This document shows positions 1-7,172 of a stretch of DNA of 11,730 nucleotides, one piece after another. Source of the DNA: an uncultured bacterium (GTDB lineage: Bacteria > Patescibacteriota > Minisyncoccia > Phycocordibacterales > PALSA-1337). The translations under genes and the position numbers were made by a program. The notes below the pieces were generated by a model. That model did not search any database and was not told where the DNA came from. It was given only the letters and a program-made list of their open reading frames with translations. How positions within the stretch are numbered: position 1 is the first letter of the stretch; each line of letters opens with the position of its first letter. The DNA lies in contig CAIPWS010000034.1 in NCBI GenBank assembly GCA_903868845.1, positions 1 through 11,730 on the forward strand, in the 5' to 3' direction.

Positions 1-1
1 C

Positions 2-742
2 AACCAATTAACCGATATCTTGCGTGACCTCGGACTGTCTGAAAATGAATCAGAAGTTTACTTTTCTTCCCTGTCTTTAGGACCAGCAACAATATTGAAG
101 ATTGCAAATGCTTCAGAAATAAAGAGGACAACGGTTTATTCGGTAATTGAAGCGTTGAAACAGAAAGGTTTGATCAACATTCAAGTTAAAGGTTTCAAAA
201 AGCTGTACGTAGCAGAAAACCCAACCAAGCTCGAGGCAATGCTGGAAGTACGTAGAAAAAAATTCCAAGAAATGTTACCGGAATTTGCAGCACTTTATAA
301 TCTCCAAGGTGGAGAAAGCTTTATAAAGTATTATGAAGGAGTAGAGGCTGTGAAGGGTGTCTACGAGACTTTGGTTAGAGATGTCAAACCGCATGATGAT
401 TACTTGGTGATGGGTGACCAAGATCGCTGGTTGAGTCTAGACAAGGAATATTTCCAAGATTTCCTTTTCCGTCGTGCAAAATTACCTATAAAAATACGTA
501 TGATGTTTGTGGACACAGAACTTGGGCGTGATTGGAAGACAAAAGGACGTAATTACAATTCTCAGATTAGGATTTTACCGAAAGATTCACAACTTAGGAC
601 AAACTTAGTCATAACACCTCAACATGTCTTCATGCACCAACTAGTTCATCCTATTGTGGGTATCCTTGTCGACAATAAGACTATTATCCAGATGCACAAA
701 GAGATGTATGAGATTATATGGAAGTCGATAAAAGAGGAGTAA
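2..742 (+). CDS. TrmB-family transcriptional regulator (5' partial)
   Basis: DNA-binding regulator of the TrmB type: an N-terminal winged helix followed by a C-terminal sensor domain. The reading frame is open back to base 2. A TTG at 20 is an unlikely start because the preceding codons (N-Q-L-T-D-I) continue the helix that normally precedes the LGLSENE motif, so the true start is probably just outside the window. Counting from 20, the winged helix covers about residues 1-72 (LGLSENESEVY, then IKRTTVYSVIEALKQKGL as recognition helix and KLY in the wing). Residues about 95-235 form the effector domain typical of bacterial TrmB proteins. It is a paralogue of the regulator at 1993 and converges on the substrate-binding protein gene with a single base between stop codons. 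Family known; ligand and targets unknown. Confidence 0.85.
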   Translation, partial: NQLTDILRDLGLSENESEVYFSSLSLGPATILKIANASEIKRTTVYSVIEALKQKGLINIQVKGFKKLYVAENPTKLEAMLEVRRKKFQEMLPEFAALYNLQGGESFIKYYEGVEAVKGVYETLVRDVKPHDDYLVMGDQDRWLSLDKEYFQDFLFRRAKLPIKIRMMFVDTELGRDWKTKGRNYNSQIRILPKDSQLRTNLVITPQHVFMHQLVHPIVGILVDNKTIIQMHKEMYEIIWKSIKEE

Positions 743-743
743 G

Positions 744-1817
744 TTAGTTCGTAACCATCACAGGCTTTCCGTCTACCATAGTCCATATAGACGCATCGGA
801 TCTGAAGTTGTGACTATCAGCGGCTTTAGTTATCTTTCCAACCTTACCGTCATACTCTGTTATTGCATTTACATTTGCATATACATCACCACCTTTCTCG
901 AAGCTTTGTACAAGCATATTGAATATGTCATATCCATATGGAACTGTGCGAGCGTTGAATTTTATATTTGGATAGAGCGAGTCGAAACGAGTTTTGAGAG
1001 CAAAGTCAGTCAAAGTTGAATCTGTAAACCAGAGACCGTTGTAAAGTTCAGGAGTTGGACTGGTTGTGAAACTTGCCGTTGTTGAAATATTGCTTATGCC
1101 TGCATTTTTCAACTCTCTAGAAATGATATCCAAGCTAGGTGGAAACGCTAGGACAAGGTAAATGTCAGCATTTGCCTGCTTAGCCTTCGCTACTATAGTC
1201 TTGAAGTCTCTGTTGTCACCAGCGAATGAGTCTTTGTAGACTATTTTCATTCCGAAAGAATCTACTTGTGGGAGCATTGCATTCAAGTTTGCTATAAAAC
1301 CTGGGTGAATCTGGTTTAAGACCACAATATTCTTAGCACCTCTCTTTTTTGCTTCAGTAAGCCAGAGTTTCATTTCATCGACAGGAAGAAGAAGGTTTGT
1401 GAAGTTGTAATTCGCATTTCCTATCGTGACGTCATTACAATCACAGATATTTATAACACCCGCCTTCTCAGCAAGAGGCTTCACAGCATTTCCAGATCCA
1501 GAAGTTGTTGTGATGATAGCTTTCACCCCATCTATGTTAATGAGCTTGTTTGCGGCGTTAGAAGATTTTGCAGGAGTGCTCTCGTCATCCTCTACTATCA
1601 CTTGGTACTGGTATTTTGTACTAGTAGAAATGTCGCTAAGTGCCATCTCAACACCTTTCACTAGCGTAGAGCCATAAGCCGCATAGTTTCCTGTGACAGG
1701 AGCTACTATACCGATCTTTATAACCGGCTTACCAGAAGAGCCTTTGTTTTGGAATGCCCAGACTGCCAAGATCACGACAACTATCACAACTACGATTGAA
1801 ATTATGCGCTTGTTCAT
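744..1817 (-). CDS. Periplasmic-binding-protein-type (LivJ-like, Peripla_BP_6) substrate-binding protein
   Basis: Extracytoplasmic ligand-binding protein of the branched-chain amino acid/amide receptor type, 357 aa. Residues 4-22 are a strongly hydrophobic segment (IISIVVVIVVVILAVWAF) after MNKR. No lipobox cysteine follows it, so the protein is probably held by an uncleaved membrane anchor or cleaved by signal peptidase I. The binding fold starts around residue 32 with KIGIVAPVTGNYAAYGS, the typical first strand and ligand loop, and runs to about residue 345 (PYGYDIFNMLVQSFEKG near the end is also typical). No permease or ATPase lies beside it, so it may be an orphan receptor or serve a transporter encoded elsewhere. 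It is flanked by two TrmB regulators, which suggests but does not prove control by one of them. The ATG start has no Shine-Dalgarno; a good promoter lies about 36 bases upstream. Confidence 0.85.
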   Translation of the reverse strand: MNKRIISIVVVIVVVILAVWAFQNKGSSGKPVIKIGIVAPVTGNYAAYGSTLVKGVEMALSDISTSTKYQYQVIVEDDESTPAKSSNAANKLINIDGVKAIITTTSGSGNAVKPLAEKAGVINICDCNDVTIGNANYNFTNLLLPVDEMKLWLTEAKKRGAKNIVVLNQIHPGFIANLNAMLPQVDSFGMKIVYKDSFAGDNRDFKTIVAKAKQANADIYLVLAFPPSLDIISRELKNAGISNISTTASFTTSPTPELYNGLWFTDSTLTDFALKTRFDSLYPNIKFNARTVPYGYDIFNMLVQSFEKGGDVYANVNAITEYDGKVGKITKAADSHNFRSDASIWTMVDGKPVMVTN

Positions 1818-1853
1818 ATTTTTGTAATGATTATTAATTAAGTTAATAGCAAT

Positions 1854-1881
1854 ATTATATGATAGTCAGAAAATAAGTCAA
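1854..1881 (-). promoter_or_regulatory. Promoter of the substrate-binding protein gene
   Basis: On the - strand: -35 TTGACT (1876-1881), 16-base spacer, -10 TATAAT (1854-1859). Expected transcription start is near 1847, giving a leader of about 30 AT-rich bases with no ribosome binding site. Confidence 0.7.
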
Positions 1882-1946
1882 CATTTAAAAACAAATTATC
1901 AATATATATGCCTACATAAAGCCATATTTTGGCACAGTTAGTATTT

Positions 1947-1963
1947 TGTCAATAAATTTGACA
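1947..1963. promoter_or_regulatory. Inverted repeat over the -35 box of the second TrmB gene (possible operator)
   Basis: TGTCAA (1947-1952) and TTGACA (1958-1963) form a 6-base inverted repeat with a 5-base AT spacer; the right arm is the -35 hexamer. The direct repeat TATTTTGTC also occurs at 1942-1950 and 1965-1973, starts 23 bases apart. A similar inverted repeat with a 3-base spacer recurs at 2766-2778. TrmB-family proteins bind inverted repeats, so autoregulation is a reasonable inference. Part of the resemblance is simply that TTGAC is the -35 consensus. Confidence 0.4.
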
Positions 1964-1986
1964 CTATTTTGTCGAGGATATATCAT
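1958..1986 (+). promoter_or_regulatory. Promoter of the second TrmB gene
   Basis: -35 TTGACA (1958-1963), 17-base spacer, -10 TATCAT (1981-1986). The ATG at 1993 lies 6 bases after the -10 box, where transcription should begin, so the mRNA is probably leaderless. This decides the gene start: the TTG at 1969 lies between the -35 and -10 boxes and cannot be used by this transcript. Confidence 0.75.
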
Positions 1987-1992
1987 AGGGGT

Positions 1993-2736
1993 ATGATAAA
2001 GGAGAAACAACTAGAGTTGTTGGGATTGAGCGACAAAGAAGCAAGGCTTTATGTGGCCGCTTTACCACCTGGACCATTTACTGTTGCAGAAATATCTCAG
2101 AAGTCAGGACTTAAGAGACCAACTTGTTATATTGTTTTGGATGAACTTACCAAGCGAGGTCTTGTCTCAATGATTCCTCGTGCAAAGAAAAGGTTGTACA
2201 AAGTAGAATCTCCAGAAGCTTTCATACGCCAAGCAAGAAACGTTTTGAATTATGCAGAAAAAATAGTCCCTACCCTTTCGACACTTATTCGCAGTGGAGA
2301 TGAAGCTCCGCAGATAAAGTTTTATTATGGTCAAAAAGGAATACAGAATATCTTCGATGATTCGATTGTTAATAACAAGGAAAAAATGCTTTATCATATA
2401 GGATCAATAAAGACTCAGGTAGAAATGGTTGGGGAGGATTTCTTGAAAGATTATATAAAAAGGAGGGTCGCGAAAGGTATAAGAAGTATAAGTGTCCGCA
2501 TGAGAGGAACTGAGGTTGAAGAGTATCTGTATCAAGGTCAAGAGAAACTGCTTAGAGAGATACGATTCGCCCCCAAAGACATATTTATTCCAGATACTAT
2601 CCTGGTCCATGGTCACAAAGTGGTGATCGTCTCCACCGTAAAAGGAAACTTCGGCTTCGTTCTAGACAGTCAGGAGTTTACGGAGACTATTCTTGGGTTG
2701 TTTCAGGCTCTGTGGAGAATTTCGACAGTTAAGTAG
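1993..2736 (+). CDS. TrmB-family transcriptional regulator
   Basis: Second TrmB-type regulator, 247 aa from the ATG at 1993. The longer frame from the TTG at 1969 is rejected because it overlaps the promoter. Residues 1-75 form the winged helix (LLGLSDKEARLYVAAL, then LKRPTCYIVLDELTKRGL as recognition helix and a KRLY wing). Residues about 108-240 are the C-terminal domain (IKFYYGQKGIQNIFDD opening, FGFVLDSQEF near the end). The opening motif and domain layout match the regulator at the window start, so the two are paralogues. It is divergent from the substrate-binding protein gene, making that gene and its own promoter the natural candidate targets. An SD-like AAGGAG lies inside the coding sequence 5 bases after the ATG, in the wrong place to drive this start. 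The effector ligand cannot be read from sequence. Confidence 0.88.
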   Translation: MIKEKQLELLGLSDKEARLYVAALPPGPFTVAEISQKSGLKRPTCYIVLDELTKRGLVSMIPRAKKRLYKVESPEAFIRQARNVLNYAEKIVPTLSTLIRSGDEAPQIKFYYGQKGIQNIFDDSIVNNKEKMLYHIGSIKTQVEMVGEDFLKDYIKRRVAKGIRSISVRMRGTEVEEYLYQGQEKLLREIRFAPKDIFIPDTILVHGHKVVIVSTVKGNFGFVLDSQEFTETILGLFQALWRISTVK

Positions 2737-2941
2737 AAAATAGGAGATAAGATGTAATCTTTTACGTCAAAATTTGACATATAGTCAACTTTTGTGTCTG
2801 TGCATATGTGGTGCACAACCGTCATTGACAACTTCTGTCACCCTGCTACTCTGTAAATACTCCTGATGATCAGGAAGCACTAAATGGCTCAACAAGGCCA
2901 TTTTGTCCGTAAGGGAGAATTTGAGAAAATATTGAAACGAA
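2737..2941. other. Intergenic region with five consecutive short inverted repeats
   Basis: The 205 bases between the TrmB gene and the peptidase gene hold no convincing ORF but carry inverted repeats one after another: GTCAAA-A-TTTGAC (2766-2778), TGTGCA/TGCACA with a 7-base loop (2799-2817), TGACA/TGTCA (2826-2840), a perfect odd palindrome TCCTGAT-G-ATCAGGA (2861-2875), and AAATGGC/GCCATTT with an 8-base loop followed by a short T run (2882-2904). The last could be a weak terminator or attenuator. A weak AAGAT/ATCTT hairpin (2749-2761) follows the TrmB stop. It could be a structured leader or operator array; no known RNA family was recognised. Confidence 0.45.
2825..2852 (+). promoter_or_regulatory. 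Tentative promoter of the LysM-M23 peptidase gene
   Basis: TTGACA (2825-2830), 16-base spacer, weak -10 TACTCT (2847-2852). The -35 is perfect but the -10 matches only three positions. If used, the leader of about 80 bases contains the palindrome at 2861-2875 and the hairpin at 2882-2903. Confidence 0.35.
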
Positions 2942-4039
2942 ATGATAAAGTTAAATCCAAATATCAAACAAAACCGCAGCTTTGTCAAAGGCTCAACAAA
3001 GCGCCCTACTATTTGGGTTGCTGCTTTTATCTTTGCCGTATCAGCACTGGTTATATTACAAACAAAGACTGTCCACGCCAGTCTTTTTTCATTTTTGTCT
3101 AATTTATGGAGCCAATCTGCCTCTGCTAAGACTGATGATTTTGCCTCCTCTTCCAACTCACAGACCATAGCTTTGCTTCAAGCAGCTACAAATATAGATC
3201 CAAACCCAGTTAAGCCGGGAGAGATAGCCCCAATAAGCGCTGGCGAAACTTTGGTGGCCGATATCGCACAAACAAATACCGGAACAGATGGACCAATAAA
3301 TACTCAGATAAGTACATACGTTGTCCAAAGCGGGGATACTGTTTCAAGTATTGCCAAGATGTTTGGCGTGACTGCAAGTACTGTTATGTGGGCAAACAAT
3401 ATAAATAGTAGAACAGCTTTGCATACAGGAGATACACTGATCATCCTCCCCATCTCAGGTATAACCTATACAGTCAAAAAAGGAGATACTGTTCTAGGTA
3501 TAGTGAAAAAGTTTAAAGCCGATATGGGAGATGTGCTCGCCTACAACGACATCTCCTCTTCATCGACACTTGCTATAGGAGATACAGTCATCATCCCAAA
3601 CGCAGAAATACAAGTCTCAGTACCAATAAAGTTTGTTTCCGGTAAATACATTCCTGGTGCAAATCCTGCTCACGACACAAATGGTCCTTATTACCCAGGA
3701 TATTATATTCGCCCCATAGACGGCGGTCGTAGAACACAAGGTTTGCATGGATACAATGCTGTTGACCTAGCCGACTCTGTAGGTACGCCTATACACGCAT
3801 CGGCTGCCGGAACTGTTATCGTCGCAAGAACTGGAGGTTGGAATGGTGGATATGGAAGCTTCGTGATCATTTCTCATAATAATGGAACGCAGACACTATA
3901 CGGACACGCATCAAAAGTTCTTGTTTCTCCTGGTCAATACGTGAATCAGGGTCAGACAATCGCTCTTCTTGGTTCTACTGGTGAATCCACCGGACCTCAT
4001 GTGCACTTCGAGATACGTGGTGCGAAGAATCCTTTCTAG
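2942..4039 (+). CDS. Exported peptidoglycan endopeptidase with two LysM domains and an M23 domain
   Basis: Cell-wall hydrolase or hydrolase activator, 365 aa. Residues 1-46 form a signal peptide: basic start, hydrophobic core TIWVAAFIFAVSALVIL (23-39), and a plausible signal peptidase I site after VHA (44-46). Two LysM peptidoglycan-binding modules follow at about 125-170 (YVVQSGDTVSSIAKMFGV) and 175-219 (YTVKKGDTVLGIVKKF). The M23/LytM metallopeptidase domain is at about 255-360. Zn-binding and catalytic residues are present: H269 and D275 (HGYNAVD), H322 (LYGHAS) and H353-V-H355 (GPHVHFE). An active enzyme is therefore expected, cleaving peptide cross-links. The H-to-D spacing is slightly longer than the classic HxxxD. 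The start ATG has an in-frame stop just upstream and no close Shine-Dalgarno. The gene converges with comM, with 48 bases between stops. Confidence 0.93.
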   Translation: MIKLNPNIKQNRSFVKGSTKRPTIWVAAFIFAVSALVILQTKTVHASLFSFLSNLWSQSASAKTDDFASSSNSQTIALLQAATNIDPNPVKPGEIAPISAGETLVADIAQTNTGTDGPINTQISTYVVQSGDTVSSIAKMFGVTASTVMWANNINSRTALHTGDTLIILPISGITYTVKKGDTVLGIVKKFKADMGDVLAYNDISSSSTLAIGDTVIIPNAEIQVSVPIKFVSGKYIPGANPAHDTNGPYYPGYYIRPIDGGRRTQGLHGYNAVDLADSVGTPIHASAAGTVIVARTGGWNGGYGSFVIISHNNGTQTLYGHASKVLVSPGQYVNQGQTIALLGSTGESTGPHVHFEIRGAKNPF

Positions 4040-4087
4040 TTTCAGTTCAAAATAAAATATTAGTAAAGCAAAATTGTGCGGGGTGCA

Positions 4088-5641
4088 TTAAAGAGATTTT
4101 TTTCGGAATTGAAGTGCTTCGAAAATCTGTTTATTTGTAATAGTGTCTACCCCATCCAAATCTGCAATAGTCCTTGCCACCTTCATGATTCGATGGAATG
4201 CACGACCAGAGAGATTGAACTTTATAGCCGATGCCTCTAGCGCGAAACGTGCTTGAGGATCCATGACTATAGACTTTTCTATGTCACTAGCCGTCATTTC
4301 GCTGTTGAAATATATAGGACGGCCAATATTTTCGAATCTGATGCGCTGTTTCTCACGTGCGGCTCTAACCCTTTCAGCCATAACCTCAGAACCCCATCTT
4401 TTTTCTGTAGCTTCTGAACCCAAGGACATCTTTTTGTATTCTATAGAGTCTATATGTACCCAAATGTCTATGCGATCGACTATCGGCCCAGATATTTTAC
4501 GCCAGTAATTTTTTATCATAATTTCTGAGCAAAGACAGCCTTTTTTCTTTGCTTTACCACAGGGACAAGAGTTCATTGAGCCTAGTAATATCGTCTGTGC
4601 TGGAAATGTCAGACTACCTTTTGCTCGAGATATTGTTATTTGTCTTTCTTCTAGCGGTTGGCGCAATGCTTCTATAGTCTGGCGGTCGAATTCAGGAAAT
4701 TCGTCCATGAAGAGTACTCCCCTGTGGGCTAAAGTTATTTCTCCCGGTCTTGGAATATTTCCTCCTCCAACAATAGATATGTGTGACGCTGTGTGGTGCG
4801 GCGCGCGAAACGGCGGACTGGTGATGAGACTAGAGTTCAGGGCGCGCGCCGCCGAATGAATACTTGTTACTTCTATTGACTGTTCATATGACAAATCTGG
4901 CAATATAGACGGAAAACAATGTGCCAACATCGTCTTTCCTGTTCCGGGCAGACCATACATGACTATGTTGTGTGCACCAGAAGCGGCTATTTCAAGTCCC
5001 CTTTTTGCCGCCTCATTACCTTTCACCAAAGACATATCATCGTATTGTTTATTCTGGTGCATATCACTAAACAGATTTGGTATAGATATATTTTCCAAAG
5101 TTTTTACACCAGTAACGTGGTCTATGACTTCTTGGAGATTTGAAATAGCGTAAATGTTTATACCTCTAGCAAGTGCAGCCTCGTGCATATTTTCTTTTGG
5201 CACAAAGGCGTATTTGAAACCATTTTTTATGGCACAAAAAAGCATTGGCAGTACGCCGCTGACTTTGCGTATATTTCCTTCAAGCGAAAGCTCTCCCAAG
5301 AAGACACTTTTTATCTCACCACCGTCTGACTCACGTGCTGGTTCAATATCTCCACACGCACATAGATATGCTATGGCTATGCCGAGGTCAAATGCCGGAC
5401 CTTCTTTTCGGATATCTGCTGGAGCCAACGAAACCACAACCTTTTGGTTCTTTTGTTTGGGTGATATATACCCAGTATTCTTTATGGCAGCAGAAACCCT
5501 GTCCTTGGACTCGTCTACAGACCTGTCACCGAGGCCAATAATAGAAAAATTGTGCAGACCGTTCGATATGTCTACTTCAATGGTTATCATCTCAGCCTCC
5601 AAACCTACGAGCTGTGCACTATATGATATGGCTATGCTCAT
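4088..5641 (-). CDS. comM: YifB/ComM family Mg-chelatase-like AAA+ ATPase
   Basis: AAA+ ATPase of the YifB/ComM family, 517 aa from the ATG at 5641. An in-frame TTG at 5659 would add six residues but lacks family resemblance; the family begins with the MSIAISYSAQL-type segment. N-terminal Lon-protease-like/ChlI domain at about 18-140 (GLGDRSVDESKDRV at 37-50). Walker A GLPGTGKT (230-237), Walker B VLFMDE (309-314), polar residue N357, four cysteines 359, 361, 369 and 371 that may bind zinc, arginine R390 in GPIVDRIDI, and a C-terminal Mg-chelatase C domain (GRAFHRIMKVARTIADL). ComM is a helicase that promotes branch migration during natural transformation in Vibrio and other bacteria; the same role here is inferred from the family. 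It is the last gene of a probable operon behind the DksA-like gene (96-base gap). No Shine-Dalgarno; a weak TATGCT lies 6 bases before the ATG. Confidence 0.92.
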   Translation of the reverse strand: MSIAISYSAQLVGLEAEMITIEVDISNGLHNFSIIGLGDRSVDESKDRVSAAIKNTGYISPKQKNQKVVVSLAPADIRKEGPAFDLGIAIAYLCACGDIEPARESDGGEIKSVFLGELSLEGNIRKVSGVLPMLFCAIKNGFKYAFVPKENMHEAALARGINIYAISNLQEVIDHVTGVKTLENISIPNLFSDMHQNKQYDDMSLVKGNEAAKRGLEIAASGAHNIVMYGLPGTGKTMLAHCFPSILPDLSYEQSIEVTSIHSAARALNSSLITSPPFRAPHHTASHISIVGGGNIPRPGEITLAHRGVLFMDEFPEFDRQTIEALRQPLEERQITISRAKGSLTFPAQTILLGSMNSCPCGKAKKKGCLCSEIMIKNYWRKISGPIVDRIDIWVHIDSIEYKKMSLGSEATEKRWGSEVMAERVRAAREKQRIRFENIGRPIYFNSEMTASDIEKSIVMDPQARFALEASAIKFNLSGRAFHRIMKVARTIADLDGVDTITNKQIFEALQFRKKSL

Positions 5642-5680
5642 GAGACAAGCATAAACCAACGAGATAAAATTTTAATGAAG

Positions 5681-5742
5681 AAGTTCTCAAATTTTAATCA
5701 AAAAATAATCAAAAAACGCTCAAAAAGTTCTCAACTTTTATT
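5681..5742. repeat. 18-base imperfect direct repeat between the DksA-like gene and comM
   Basis: AAGTTCTCAAATTTTAAT (5681-5698) and AAGTTCTCAACTTTTATT (5725-5742) match at 16 of 18 positions, 44 bases apart. The second copy covers the stop codon of the DksA-like gene and contains the AAAAGTT/AACTTTT hairpin. Function unknown; a regulator site or chance in AT-rich DNA are both possible. Confidence 0.4.
5723..5739 (-). terminator. Weak terminator-like hairpin after the DksA-like gene
   Basis: AAAAGTT and AACTTTT pair around a 3-base loop (7 base pairs, mostly A-T). On the - strand it is followed after a few bases by a run of six T. It is AT-rich and overlaps the stop codon, so at best it gives partial termination before comM. 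Confidence 0.3.
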
Positions 5743-6103
5743 TATGATCGTGTTTGATAGATACTCTAGCAGAAGGATTTGCCTCAAGTCGCCCTTTTTC
5801 CATAGGTTTACCGCAGGTTTCACAGATGCCGAATTTACCAGTCTTGATACGGTCCAATGCGGCTTTGACTTCAGTGAGTTGGTTCTCGAGTTGGTTGGCT
5901 ATGATAGCATTTTCCTCCTCCTCTTCGAATTTGTCTGCGACTTCATTTTCATCTGCAGAGTCAACTTCAATGTTTCCAGCCGTAGATTCCCATCCACTAG
6001 CTGTATGGCTGTCTTTCTTAGCTATTTTGGCAAGATCTTCCTCAAGTTCGTTTTTCTCTGCCAAAAGCTTTTCCTCAAAGTATTTTAAGTCTTTTGTATT
6101 CAT
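5738..6103 (-). CDS. DksA/TraR-family protein with incomplete zinc-finger cysteines
   Basis: RNA-polymerase secondary-channel binding protein of the DksA/TraR type, 121 aa. A long charged coiled coil spans about residues 5-90. The acidic tip pair D48 and D51 (DxxD) matches the spacing of the functional Asp71/Asp74 pair of E. coli DksA. The zinc finger begins normally with FGICETCGKP (C94, C97) and continues GRLEANPSAR, but the second Cys pair is missing. By alignment its positions are S115 and H118, and the tail reads IKHDHK, so H118 and H120 could complete a C2H2-like site. It follows the membrane-protein gene after 12 bases, suggesting co-transcription. No Shine-Dalgarno. A role in modulating transcription is inferred from the family; ppGpp response cannot be judged. 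Confidence 0.88.
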   Translation of the reverse strand: MNTKDLKYFEEKLLAEKNELEEDLAKIAKKDSHTASGWESTAGNIEVDSADENEVADKFEEEEENAIIANQLENQLTEVKAALDRIKTGKFGICETCGKPMEKGRLEANPSARVSIKHDHK

Positions 6104-6115
6104 GATAACTACAGT

Positions 6116-7171
6116 TTATCTCAAATACGCCTGTTTTTCAAGGCGAGACATGACCTCGGCAACAAGGCTTTCATCACTTGTAAAAAGTAGATGATTTTTG
6201 TCTAAGAATGTATACAAGAAGACAACACCAGCATTTGTAGAAACAAATTCTCGAATGTCTTTGTTGTTTATTATCTTATCGACGAACTGACCATGAATCG
6301 CCATGTACTGGTTAGAAAATACAGTTGTTGATGTGGTAGCAATTGTTGAAGTTGCAACCAGAGCCTTTGTTTTTTGTGTAGTAGAAGTCGAGATGTTAAG
6401 GTTTGGTAGAGATGAAAAGTCAGTGACTATATTTGTATTTGCAGCAGAAAGATAATATTTTAGGTCATCGGCCATGATATTTTCCCACTGGAGTAGGCCA
6501 GAGAAGGCGTTTTGATAGAAGTTGTCTACAGCAATGACGAAAACACTTTTTTGGCCGCTCATATTTGAATATATTCCCAACATCCACTCTGGATTTAGTG
6601 ATCTGTACAATATGTCCGGCATCTTTATTCCAAGATCTATTATCAATTTTTGTGAAGATAGGCGCGCATAGCTCGTACTACTTGAATTTCCCATACCGGT
6701 TGTAGTCTGAACAACTGGTATCAACTCGACAATAGTGCCAGGCTGCTGGTTTTTGCTCAATTCATTATTTACCTTAGTCTTGAAATCCAATGGGCTGGTT
6801 GGGTCTACAGGTAACAATCTTTTTGATTCGACTATGATGATAGAAGTATCTTTTTGTGCGGCTGTTGGTACTGGGTCGTTGGACGATAGCGGACTAGATT
6901 TGTAGAAGTAGAATAAAGCGAATATTCCACCAGCAACAAGCACAAGACAAATGAGAGAAATAATTATTTTCTTACCTGTATTTGAGTCATTATCTTGCGG
7001 AACATTTGCCAAGACGGATTCGCCTTGTTTTCTTCTGCTTTCAGCCAAAGCCATAGTCACTGCTGAGGTGTTTCTTTTTGCCAATACATCCGCAACATCT
7101 CCTTCGTACGTGCGAAGGGGTTTTGTTGTTGGTGTTTGATTTTTATTTTTCTCTAGAATATCCTCCTCCAT
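6116..7171 (-). CDS. Single-pass membrane protein of unknown function
   Basis: 351 aa, no recognised domain. A polar cytoplasmic N-terminus (1-66) contains an RTYEGDVADVLAKRNTS segment and is followed by one membrane helix at about 68-90 (KKIIISLICLVLVAGGIFALFYFY). A large presumably extracytoplasmic domain (91-351) has a Ser/Thr-rich low-complexity stretch at about 253-282. I recall proteins of this layout (basic RTYExDVA motif, one helix, extracytoplasmic region) in Parcubacteria genomes, always of unknown function; this is memory, not a search. Start: ATG at 7171 with the -10 box TATAAT ending 7 bases upstream, so a leaderless mRNA is likely. The GGAGGAGG at codons 2-4 is inside the gene, not a ribosome site for this ATG. 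First gene of the probable operon with the DksA-like gene and perhaps comM. Confidence 0.75.
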   Translation of the reverse strand: MEEDILEKNKNQTPTTKPLRTYEGDVADVLAKRNTSAVTMALAESRRKQGESVLANVPQDNDSNTGKKIIISLICLVLVAGGIFALFYFYKSSPLSSNDPVPTAAQKDTSIIIVESKRLLPVDPTSPLDFKTKVNNELSKNQQPGTIVELIPVVQTTTGMGNSSSTSYARLSSQKLIIDLGIKMPDILYRSLNPEWMLGIYSNMSGQKSVFVIAVDNFYQNAFSGLLQWENIMADDLKYYLSAANTNIVTDFSSLPNLNISTSTTQKTKALVATSTIATTSTTVFSNQYMAIHGQFVDKIINNKDIREFVSTNAGVVFLYTFLDKNHLLFTSDESLVAEVMSRLEKQAYLR

Positions 7172-7172
7172 G

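Noticed and set aside
1969..1992. Upstream TTG start extending the second TrmB protein by 8 residues
   Set aside because: It lies between the -35 and -10 boxes of the gene's own promoter, and the extension has no family resemblance.
2884..3102. 72-aa + strand ORF starting MAQQGHFV
   Set aside because: It overlaps the signal-peptide region of the LysM-M23 gene in another frame, its start is inside a hairpin, and its later part is cysteine-rich without domain-like character.
5642..5659. TTG start extending ComM by six residues
   Set aside because: The family N-terminus begins at the ATG at 5641, and the extension is not typical.
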